NCBI GenBank assembly: GCA_937870825.1
Contig: CALMZO010000301.1
Coordinates: forward strand, 1-44,823
Length of the DNA: 44,823 nucleotides
Direction of reading: 5' to 3'
DNA from: an uncultured Chloroflexota bacterium
Lineage (GTDB): Bacteria; Chloroflexota; Anaerolineae; UBA4142; SHND01
Part shown: piece after piece, positions 1 to 6,199 of the stretch
How positions within the stretch are numbered: position 1 is the stretch's first letter
How the letters are laid out: every line of letters begins with the position of its first letter
Position numbers and translations under genes: made by a program
The notes under the pieces: model-generated
The model's database searches: none
What the model saw: only the letters and a program-made list of their open reading frames with translations
What the model was told of the DNA's origin: nothing

Positions 1-2
1 CA

Positions 3-428
3 ACGTATCCTTTACTAGCCGGGATCAATTATGCGAACACACTTTTCAACCTGGTATTTTTTATTTCCGCTTCCTCTGTTCTGCTTCAGGGCACCACGCT
101 CCCCTACATGGCCCGGTGGCTGCGCATTAGTGTTCCCGAAAAATTAAAACGCAGGTTTCCCATTGATATGGAACTCAAGGAAGACATTCACGGGGTACTT
201 CTCGAACTCGACCTTCCGAAGGCGTCTTCTGCTGTTGGCAAACCCGTAGTACAGCTTCATCTTCCGAAAACAGCTTTGATTGTATTGATCCACCGCGATG
301 GAAAATACTTGTCGCCCAATGGCGATACAGTACTCGAACCGGATGATCACCTGATGCTGATGCTCGACAGCAAGGAAGACATCGAAAAGGTACAAAACAT
401 GTTCGATGTAAAACGCAGCAAAGCATAA
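3..428 (+). CDS. C-terminal part of a NhaP2/CvrA-type K+/H+ antiporter (partial, 5' end outside window)
   Basis: The frame is open from the left edge, so only the last 141 residues are present. The first ~30 residues form the end of a membrane helix followed by the LLQGTTLP segment typical of the last transmembrane part of NhaP2-type monovalent cation/proton antiporters. After that comes a soluble RCK_C/TrkA-C-like domain (about residues 60-135, with the VQLHLPKTALIVLIHRDGK strand pattern), a regulatory nucleotide- or ligand-binding module in this family. The protein would act in the inner membrane in K+ or Na+ homeostasis. Sequence style and the following gene point to Bacteroidota, unlike the rest of the window. 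An ATG at 108 exists but is internal to the protein. Confidence 0.8.
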   Translation, partial: TYPLLAGINYANTLFNLVFFISASSVLLQGTTLPYMARWLRISVPEKLKRRFPIDMELKEDIHGVLLELDLPKASSAVGKPVVQLHLPKTALIVLIHRDGKYLSPNGDTVLEPDDHLMLMLDSKEDIEKVQNMFDVKRSKA

Positions 429-478
429 GCGAGGCATAACTCACTCATCCTCCATCACGTGCTACACTTTTGAAGCGT

Positions 479-513
479 AGCCGCAGATAAACCTCATACG
501 CGGCTGTGTTTTG
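479..513 (+). terminator. weak stem-loop after the antiporter gene
   Basis: AGCCGC (479-484) pairs with GCGGCT (500-505) around a 15-nt loop, followed by GTGTTTTG. The stem is only 6 bp and the T-run is imperfect, so this is a possible rather than a clear intrinsic terminator. The rest of 429-622 shows no gene that I can support. Confidence 0.3.
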
Positions 514-622
514 TCGAATTCCCGAAGGTACCGAACGGATAGCCCGTTGAACCTAAATCTTTTTCGCGACACCTTGTAATTCGAAGCGATCATTCTCCTA
601 CTGATTGTAAAAACAGCGCACT

Positions 623-1036
623 ATGAACTGGAAATTCTGGAGAAAAACTAAACCGGCTAAACCCAAATCATTTGTTAATGAATGGTTTAATTCGATTGTT
701 TTTGCTGTTGTAGCCGCTACCCTCATCCGGTGGACAACCGTGGAAGCTTTTGTGATTCCAACTCCTTCCATGGAAAATTCGCTACTGGTGGGTGATTTTC
801 TGTTTGTGAGCAAGTACCATTACGGAACACGCACACCACGGACACCTCTTCAAATCCCGTTAACCCATCAAAAGATATGGGGCACAGAAATTCCTTCGTA
901 CTTGCCCTGGATCGAATTGCCGCCGCCCGCGTCGACCACCGACTCGTATTCGTACACAAACATCGGTTTGCCGTCCAATTGCTCAACACCGACGAAACGG
1001 ATGGAATTTACCTGCACCGTTTTCAAGGTTTTTTGA
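623..1036 (+). pseudogene. lepB: signal peptidase I, N-terminal part only, truncated at the ~900 junction
   Basis: Residues 1-99 or so are a clear type I signal peptidase of Bacteroidota type: a membrane anchor (SIVFAVVAATLIRW), then IPTPSMENSLLVGDFLFVSK containing the catalytic Ser49, then PLTHQKIWGTEIPSYL. The enzyme cleaves signal peptides on the outer face of the inner membrane. Recognisable homology stops near base 918. After that the frame only reads the reverse strand of the neighbouring lipoprotein gene until a stop at 1036. The catalytic Lys and the C-terminal half are missing, so this product cannot be a working LepB. The cause is most likely an artificial join (see findings), with real recombination as the alternative. 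Confidence 0.75.
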
Positions 1037-1527
1037 ACGGATTCGGGTGTGAGTGCCGCAAAGAGAATTTCTGCAAAGCCGGACGGCGCTTCCTCCCATG
1101 TATCGCCCTCTTTGCTCCAGACGCCCTTGCCTTTGATAGCGATTTGCTCCTCACCATCCGTGATAACGTGCAGGCGGTCCGGCGCAAGATATTCAATAAT
1201 GAACTGCGAAGGGTCGCCCGCGGCGGGTTCAATGTTTGTGGTCGCACGAAAACTTTTTGCTTGCAATTGGGCGAGGAAAGCATTGCTGATGACATCAAAC
1301 GGATTGCCGCTCGGCGGTTCAACGCTGCCGCCGGATTGCGGTACCGTCGGCACAGTTGAAGGTTGAACGGGAACATCGGTCGCGTCGGGAACGTTTGTTG
1401 GTTGAGAGACTGCTTGAGTGGGTGCGGGCGCGTTCGTCGGCGATGGGGCTCGTGTTGGCGCGGGTGCGCTGCACGCATTGCCCAAAACAATCAAGCCAAG
1501 CAACATCATAAATAAAAGGTTCTTCAT
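868..1527 (-). CDS. Pro/Thr-rich lipoprotein, C-terminus lost at the ~900 junction
   Basis: Start chosen at 1527, where AAGGATAG lies just upstream and the signal peptide MKNLLFMMLLGLIVLGNAC begins; Cys19 is the probable lipidation site, though the -3 residue is Gly. A Pro/Thr/Ala-rich linker (about residues 20-60) leads to a globular domain (about 75-205) that resembles the LppX/LprAFG-like lipoproteins: SFRATTNIEP, then a DRLHVIT..EQIAIKGKGVW pattern and ..FVYEYESVV. The real sequence ends near base 900; the last ~10 codons are antisense lepB. Function is not known; the related mycobacterial fold carries lipids, which is only a loose analogy. It is transcribed divergently from the next gene. 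Confidence 0.6.
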   Translation of the reverse strand: MKNLLFMMLLGLIVLGNACSAPAPTRAPSPTNAPAPTQAVSQPTNVPDATDVPVQPSTVPTVPQSGGSVEPPSGNPFDVISNAFLAQLQAKSFRATTNIEPAAGDPSQFIIEYLAPDRLHVITDGEEQIAIKGKGVWSKEGDTWEEAPSGFAEILFAALTPESVQKTLKTVQVNSIRFVGVEQLDGKPMFVYEYESVVDAGGGNSIQGKYEGISVPHIF

Positions 1528-1558
1528 CTCTATCCTTTCCGGATACACGCAAGAACTC

Positions 1559-1587
1559 ATTATAGTCCGTGCGCGTACACAAGACAA
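1559..1587 (-). promoter_or_regulatory. sigma-70-like promoter of the - strand lipoprotein
   Basis: On the - strand TTGTCT (1587-1582) is followed after exactly 17 nt by TATAAT (1564-1559), about 30 nt upstream of the chosen start at 1527. The -10 is a perfect match, the -35 matches four of six. Confidence 0.55.
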
Positions 1588-1621
1588 TTATCGAACGCCA
1601 CGCATTCTTTGGCGAATCGGT

Positions 1622-1665
1622 TATAATTTCACATGCTGTGCTTGTGTTATGCCCGTGCACAGCAT
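1622..1665 (+). promoter_or_regulatory. -10 element and 9-bp inverted repeat before the + strand lipoprotein
   Basis: TATAAT at 1622-1627 is a perfect -10 without a good -35. Immediately downstream ATGCTGTGC (1633-1641) and GCACAGCAT (1657-1665) form a perfect inverted repeat around a 15-nt spacer. It lies at or just after the expected transcription start, so it is either an operator or a hairpin in the 5' leader. The interval 1528-1702 therefore looks like a divergent promoter region. Confidence 0.45.
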
Positions 1666-1702
1666 ATGGATATGCAAAGCATCTAACGAAAGCGAAACGA
1701 AT

Positions 1703-2203
1703 ATGTCACACCAAGTTTTGAGAATCGTTTGGATTGTTTCTGCCGCTGCTGCCGTGTTCGCATGTTCTAACGCGACGACAACCAATTCACCGACGCCGAA
1801 CGCAACCGCGCCTGCTCCAACGCGCGCCGTGCAAACCCCCGTCGCCGACGAGGTGCTGGTAACGTACCACAAAAGCGGAGGCATTGCAGGGATTGATGAA
1901 ACGCTCGTGGTGCATCAGGGCGGTCTTTTGGAATTGACGACACGCGGCGCACAAAAGATTGCGCAAGCGGACGAACCGATGATTCAACCGCTGCGCCGGA
2001 TGTTGGAACAAAAAGATTTTTCGGAACTTGCGCCGCGTTATCAGGCAGCGGGCGCGGATTTATTTACGTACACGATTACCGCGCGCGACGCGAATGGAAA
2101 TGCAAAAACGGTGACGACGATGGACGCGGCGAAACATCCCGCGTATCTCGGACAATTGATTGCGATGCTCGAACAATTGCGCGGGGTTGCGGCAAAAAGC
2201 TAA
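1703..2203 (+). CDS. small lipoprotein with an emfourin-like domain
   Basis: The start at 1703 gives a signal peptide (MSHQVLRIVWIVSAAAAVFAC, Cys21) followed by a Thr/Pro/Ala-rich linker to about residue 50. The frame is open further upstream, but those codons cross the promoter. The remaining ~110 residues start VLVTYHKSGGIAGIDETLVV and end in KHPAYLGQLIAMLEQL. This resembles emfourin-type protease-inhibitor-like domains, which share the pattern of a strand, GG(F/I)AG, then a helix pair; I hold this only loosely. A role as an outer-surface protein is inferred from the signal. It is followed 24 bases later by the kinase-like gene, so the two may be cotranscribed. Confidence 0.65.
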   Translation: MSHQVLRIVWIVSAAAAVFACSNATTTNSPTPNATAPAPTRAVQTPVADEVLVTYHKSGGIAGIDETLVVHQGGLLELTTRGAQKIAQADEPMIQPLRRMLEQKDFSELAPRYQAAGADLFTYTITARDANGNAKTVTTMDAAKHPAYLGQLIAMLEQLRGVAAKS

Positions 2204-2227
2204 CGCGACAGATTTGGAGAGTTTAGG

Positions 2228-2869
2228 ATGTCATCCCAACTCACACATGTCCTTTGGATTGGCGGAGCAACCGACTCGGGAAAAAGCACAGTGGCAGACA
2301 TTCTCGCAGAACGATGGAACGCCGGAGTCTATCATTATGACCGCCACGATTTACGCCATCATCAGGACTTGGCACAACATCATTTCAAATATCAACATTT
2401 TTTTCACACGACAATGGATGCGCGCTGGGTGACACCGGAACCAGAGGAGCTTTACGAACGCTCGCTCGCGAGTTTTCAAGACCGTTTTCCGTTGGTGCTT
2501 CAAGATTTACAGAGCATCACAACACAACCGGTCATCGCGGAGGGTTTTGGCTTGACGCCCGAACTGGTTTCTCCTCTCTTGAGCCATCCTTCGCAAGCAA
2601 TCTGGTTGGTCCCGACACCCCAATTCAAAAGTGAATCCATGCTGCGCCGCAACAAACCATCGTTTCGCGGCGAGACCGGCGACCCCGAACGCGCGACACG
2701 CAATCTGGTGTCGCGCGATGCGTTGTTGACACAGCACATTCAAAGTCAAGCCGGCGCGAGAGGTTTGACAGTTTGGGAGATTGACGGCTCGGTTGCCGCA
2801 GAGGCGATGGCGGACAGACTCGAAAATTACTTTCGCTTGTACTTGGAATCGGGAGCCCCAAAGGAATAA
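2228..2869 (+). CDS. P-loop kinase-like protein (AAA/zeta-kinase style), 213 aa
   Basis: A Walker A motif GGATDSGKST sits at residues 13-22, right at the N-terminus, as in small-molecule kinases and related single-domain P-loop proteins. YHYDRHDLRHH (about 35-45) fits the next part of such folds, and VIAEGFGLTPELV (about 100-112) looks like the strand after the substrate helix. LLRRNKPSF and the Arg-rich segment near 138-158 could be the lid. Substrate is not evident. GGAG precedes the ATG by a short gap. The next gene starts only 3 bases after this stop, so this belongs to an operon with a proline-racemase-family enzyme and a glycosyltransferase. Confidence 0.7.
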   Translation: MSSQLTHVLWIGGATDSGKSTVADILAERWNAGVYHYDRHDLRHHQDLAQHHFKYQHFFHTTMDARWVTPEPEELYERSLASFQDRFPLVLQDLQSITTQPVIAEGFGLTPELVSPLLSHPSQAIWLVPTPQFKSESMLRRNKPSFRGETGDPERATRNLVSRDALLTQHIQSQAGARGLTVWEIDGSVAAEAMADRLENYFRLYLESGAPKE

Positions 2870-2872
2870 CAA

Positions 2873-3934
2873 ATGAGACTCACACAGCTGATTCAAGCGA
2901 TTGATTTACACGCGGCGGGCGAACACGGACGCGTGATTGTCGGCGGCGTGTTGGATGTGCCGGGCAAGACGATGTTTGCCAAGATGCAGTATTTTCAAAA
3001 TCAGCGCGACGATTTGCGTTTGCGAATGCTGCGCGAGCCGCGCGGCTACCCTGCCGCGAACTGCAATTTGATTTTGCCGCCGACAGACCCGCGCGCGGAC
3101 GCGGGTTTCATCATCATGGAGCAAACGGAATACGTGCCGATGTCGGGAACGAATACGATTTGTACGACCACCGCGCTTTTGGAAACGGGCATGCTGCCGA
3201 TGCGCGAACCGTACACCGACATTGTTCTCGAATCACCGGCGGGACTTGTACCGGTGCGCGCGCATTGCGCGAACGGCAAAGTGACGGGCGTGACCTTTAC
3301 GAATGTTCCCGCGTTCGCGGTGCATCTCGATACGCCGGTTGAGGTTCCGCATCTCGGTACGGTCAACGTGGATGTCGCGTGGGGCGGCATGTTTTATTTT
3401 GTCGCGGAAGCCGCGCAGTTCGGTTTGAAAATTTCGCCCGACGAAGGCAAAGATATTGTGCGGATTGGCGAGATGATTAAAGCGGCGGTGCGCGAACAAT
3501 TGCCGGTCGCGCATCCCGAAAATCCGGATATTCGAGATGTGACCATCGGAATTTTGTCCGCGCCATCATCTTCAAACAACGCGGATTCTAAAAACGCGGC
3601 GATTGTTTCGACGAACATTTTAGATTGGAACAAGCCCGCGACATGGACGGGCGCGATTGACCGTTCCCCGTGCGGCACAGGCACTTGCGCGAAAATGGCA
3701 ACGCTGCACGCGAAAGGCAAACTCGCGCTGCATCAAGACTTTCGGCACGAAGGAATTTTGGGTACGGTGTTCACGGGCAGATTGATTGAGGAGACGCGCG
3801 TGGGGAATTATCGCGCGGTGGTGCCGACGATTACGGGAACGGCGTGGATTACGGGAATTGCCACGTACGGGCTTGACCCCGACGACCCGTTTCCAAATGG
3901 TTTCACGGTGGGTGACATTTGGGGCGCGACATGA
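2873..3934 (+). CDS. proline racemase family enzyme (Ser/Cys type; hydroxyproline epimerase or 3-hydroxyproline dehydratase)
   Basis: 353 residues, the usual length of the family. The two catalytic positions are visible: Ser91 in VPMSGTNTIC where proline racemase has Cys, and Cys267 in DRSPCGTGTCAK. The Cys/Cys pair marks racemases and epimerases, Thr/Cys marks trans-3-hydroxy-L-proline dehydratases, and Ser/Cys occurs in epimerases and dehydratases of hydroxyproline; so an exact reaction cannot be assigned. The enzyme is cytosolic and would serve proline or hydroxyproline breakdown. It sits in a tight operon: 3 bases after the kinase-like gene, and overlapping the next gene by ATGA. No hydroxyproline transporter or dehydrogenase is nearby. 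Confidence 0.85.
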   Translation: MRLTQLIQAIDLHAAGEHGRVIVGGVLDVPGKTMFAKMQYFQNQRDDLRLRMLREPRGYPAANCNLILPPTDPRADAGFIIMEQTEYVPMSGTNTICTTTALLETGMLPMREPYTDIVLESPAGLVPVRAHCANGKVTGVTFTNVPAFAVHLDTPVEVPHLGTVNVDVAWGGMFYFVAEAAQFGLKISPDEGKDIVRIGEMIKAAVREQLPVAHPENPDIRDVTIGILSAPSSSNNADSKNAAIVSTNILDWNKPATWTGAIDRSPCGTGTCAKMATLHAKGKLALHQDFRHEGILGTVFTGRLIEETRVGNYRAVVPTITGTAWITGIATYGLDPDDPFPNGFTVGDIWGAT

Positions 3935-5184
3935 CGGAACGCCCGTTGCGTTTTTGTCACATCACGACATTTTATCCGCCGTATTCGTTTGGCGGCGACG
4001 CGGTGTATGTTCAACAACTCGCCTATGCGCTCGCGGAACGCGGGCATCACGTCGAAGTGATTCACTGCCTCGATTCGTACAATTTGTTGGCGCACGATGG
4101 CGAACTGCGTCAGTCCACAGACCATCCCAATGTGATTGTGCATCGTTTAAAGAGCCGCGCGGGCGCATTGTCCCCGTTGGCAACACAACAGACGGGTTCT
4201 CCCTTTTTCAAACGCGAGCAAATCGAAAAAATTTTGGCGCGCGGTTTCGATGTGGTGCATTATCACAACATTTCACTCGTGGGAGGACCAAAAGTGTTAG
4301 AACTGCGCGCGCCGTCACCCGAGGCGGGCAATACGGCAGTGAAATTGTACAGCACGCACGAATACTGGCTCGTTTGTCCGATGCACGTGTTGTTTCGATA
4401 TGATGGTGTGGCATGTACGGAAAAAAAATGTTTGCGCTGCACGCTGGCGAACAAACGCCCGCCGCAATGGTGGCGGTACACGCCGATGCTCCAGAACGCG
4501 CTCAAGCACCTGGATATGATAATTTATGCAAACAACTTTACTCGCGCGCAGCATCGCACACTCGGCTACGAACCGCCTCATGCCTTCTTGCCCTATTTTC
4601 ATATGGCTATGCCGGAACCAAAATCAACGGAGCATGCCGCCGCTGACAAACCCTACTTTGTTTCTGTCGGACGACTTGAGCCGCTCAAGGGCGTACATAC
4701 ATTGATTCCCTTTTTCCGTGAGTATGAGCGCGCGCGCTTGGTGGTGGTTGGAGATGGGAGTCAACGCGGTGAGTTGGAAGAGTTGGCAGAGTCGAGTCCA
4801 AACATTGAATTTACAGGTTGGCAGGATCATACGCAGATTTCCGGGTTGCTGCGCCACGCGACAGCATTGGTTCTGCCTTCCCTCTGCTTTGAATCCGGTC
4901 CGCTGGTCATGTTAGAGGCAGCGCTACAGCGCACACCGATAATAGGACGCGCGATTGGAAGCATTCCGGATTTGATTGAATCAATCGCCGGCGGATTTAC
5001 GTTCCATGACGATGTGTCATTGCGCGCGGCATTGGACAGATTGTTGGACGCGCCCGGTGAACGGGAGGCGATAGGTGCACGCGCGTATGCTGCGTATCGT
5101 CGACACTTTACGCCAGAGGCACACCTGTCCAAGTACCGGGACATTATTCAAGAGGCGCATGACAAAAGGCAAAATCGCACTTGA
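3931..5184 (+). CDS. GT4 family glycosyltransferase
   Basis: 417 residues from the ATG at 3931, which overlaps the preceding stop as ATGA. The N-terminal Rossmann half begins LRFCHITTFYPPYSFGGDAVYVQQL, the Gly-rich acceptor-side loop of GT-B enzymes. A Cys cluster CTEKKCLRC (about residues 165-173) is found in some GT4 subfamilies and may bind metal or be structural. The C-terminal half has VSVGRLEPLKGVHTL and the nucleotide-sugar motif FESGPLVMLEA with the E-x7-E spacing. It would add a sugar from a nucleotide donor during envelope polysaccharide or glycolipid synthesis. Sugar and acceptor are unknown. The stop codon at 5182-5184 lies inside the -35 box of the rex promoter. Confidence 0.85.
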   Translation: MTERPLRFCHITTFYPPYSFGGDAVYVQQLAYALAERGHHVEVIHCLDSYNLLAHDGELRQSTDHPNVIVHRLKSRAGALSPLATQQTGSPFFKREQIEKILARGFDVVHYHNISLVGGPKVLELRAPSPEAGNTAVKLYSTHEYWLVCPMHVLFRYDGVACTEKKCLRCTLANKRPPQWWRYTPMLQNALKHLDMIIYANNFTRAQHRTLGYEPPHAFLPYFHMAMPEPKSTEHAAADKPYFVSVGRLEPLKGVHTLIPFFREYERARLVVVGDGSQRGELEELAESSPNIEFTGWQDHTQISGLLRHATALVLPSLCFESGPLVMLEAALQRTPIIGRAIGSIPDLIESIAGGFTFHDDVSLRAALDRLLDAPGEREAIGARAYAAYRRHFTPEAHLSKYRDIIQEAHDKRQNRT

Positions 5185-5209
5185 CCTTTCATCTGCTTAC
5201 AAGTATGAT
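5181..5209 (+). promoter_or_regulatory. sigma-70-like promoter of rex
   Basis: TTGACC (5181-5186), a 17-nt spacer, then TATGAT (5204-5209). Transcription should start near 5216, which leaves a leader of about 90 nt before rex. Confidence 0.65.
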
Positions 5210-5224
5210 TCGGGCGCTGTAGAT

Positions 5225-5257
5225 TTCATCACAAGTTCATCACAACCGTATCACAAA
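5225..5257 (+). promoter_or_regulatory. three 11-bp direct repeats with ATCACAA heptamers, likely regulator site of rex
   Basis: Units TTCATCACAAG (5225-5235), TTCATCACAAC (5236-5246) and CGTATCACAAA (5247-5257) lie exactly 11 bp apart, one per helical turn. ATCACAA on this strand is TTGTGAT on the other, which is the half-site of Rex operators. They lie just after the predicted transcription start, a place where a bound protein would block RNA polymerase. Rex sites are normally inverted, so the direct arrangement could instead belong to an OmpR/PhoB-type regulator, whose boxes are heptamers with 11-bp spacing. Confidence 0.55.
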
Positions 5258-5307
5258 CACGTCGAACTCGAACATCTTGCCCAAATCTGTTCGGTCTTAC
5301 CTTAAGA

Positions 5308-5931
5308 ATGTCAAACTCGAATCATCACGTTCCCGCCATTGTTATCGGGCGGCTGCCACTTTATTTACGCGCACTCACACAGTTGTCAAGTGAAGGGCGG
5401 CACGTCACCTCTTCCCAAGAACTTTCGGAAAAACTCGGCTTTTCGTCCGCGCAAATTCGCAAGGACCTCTCGTACTTTGGCGAATTTGGCAAGCAAGGCA
5501 CCGGCTACGAAATTGAATTTCTGGAAAAATCACTGCGCGAAATTTTGCAAGTGCATCACGTTTGGGACATGGCACTTGTCGGCGCAGGCGACTTGGGTCA
5601 CGCGCTTGCGAATTACGACGGCTTTGAGGCGCGCGGCTTTCGCATCGTCGCCATCTTTGATGCCGACCCGACGAAAATCGGATTGAAAATGGGCGATTGG
5701 CAAGTACAGCCGATAACCGACATGCGCGAGACCTTGCGCGAGAAAAAAATCCAAGTCGCCATCATCGCCGTTCCCGCCACGGCCGCCCAGCAAGTTGCCG
5801 ACGAACTGGTCGAAGGCGGCGTGCGCGCGATTTTAAATTACGCGCCGACCACGTTGAGCGTGCCGCAAAAAGTCAAAGTGTACCACATTGACCCGGTGGC
5901 GGGATTGCAGAGTATGACGTATTATCTTTGA
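5308..5931 (+). CDS. rex: redox-sensing transcriptional repressor Rex
   Basis: 207 residues with the full Rex layout: an N-terminal winged helix (about 1-80, with [14 protein letters not shown] and [21 protein letters not shown]), then an NAD(H)-binding Rossmann domain with VGAGDLG at 91-97 and FDADPTKIG, and the C-terminal swap helix. Rex dimers bind DNA when NADH/NAD+ is low and leave when NADH rises, and they control respiration and fermentation genes. Its own promoter carries TTGTGAT half-sites, so autoregulation is likely, and a matching palindrome overlaps the ATP synthase promoter at 24752-24769. A strong terminator follows at 5968. Confidence 0.95.
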   Translation: MSNSNHHVPAIVIGRLPLYLRALTQLSSEGRHVTSSQELSEKLGFSSAQIRKDLSYFGEFGKQGTGYEIEFLEKSLREILQVHHVWDMALVGAGDLGHALANYDGFEARGFRIVAIFDADPTKIGLKMGDWQVQPITDMRETLREKKIQVAIIAVPATAAQQVADELVEGGVRAILNYAPTTLSVPQKVKVYHIDPVAGLQSMTYYL

Positions 5932-5967
5932 AATGCAAGGAAATGAGGGAAAGACAGGAAATAAAGC

Positions 5968-6000
5968 GAGCCGAAGCGAAATGCTTCGGCTCTTCGTTTT
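5968..6000 (+). terminator. intrinsic terminator after rex
   Basis: GAGCCGAAGC (5968-5977) pairs perfectly with GCTTCGGCTC (5983-5992) around a 5-nt loop and is followed by TTCGTTTT. Confidence 0.85.
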
Positions 6001-6120
6001 GGTCCGCCACCCGTCAAGTCATTGGCCTTACCTTTCGACAAGAAAATAAAGTTCATGTTGATTTTTCGTCTTTTGAAACGATGCAGCTGAAATAGATGTA
6101 AAATAGATGCGCTGGGTGTA

Positions 6121-6149
6121 TTGAAACTCTTGTGCGGTTATGATATGTT
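6121..6149 (+). promoter_or_regulatory. possible promoter of the giant signalling gene
   Basis: TTGAAA (6121-6126), 17 nt, TATGTT (6144-6149), about 50 nt before the start at 6200. Nothing else was recognised in the spacer 6001-6199. GGGAGG at about 6190 is the ribosome binding site. Confidence 0.4.
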
Positions 6150-6199
6150 CTTGACGCCGCGCCATTGATTGTTCAACCCATTGGCACAAGGGAGGCGGT

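Noticed and set aside
5075..5305. Small + strand frame between the glycosyltransferase and rex
   Set aside because: It overlaps the glycosyltransferase end and runs through the rex promoter and its repeats.
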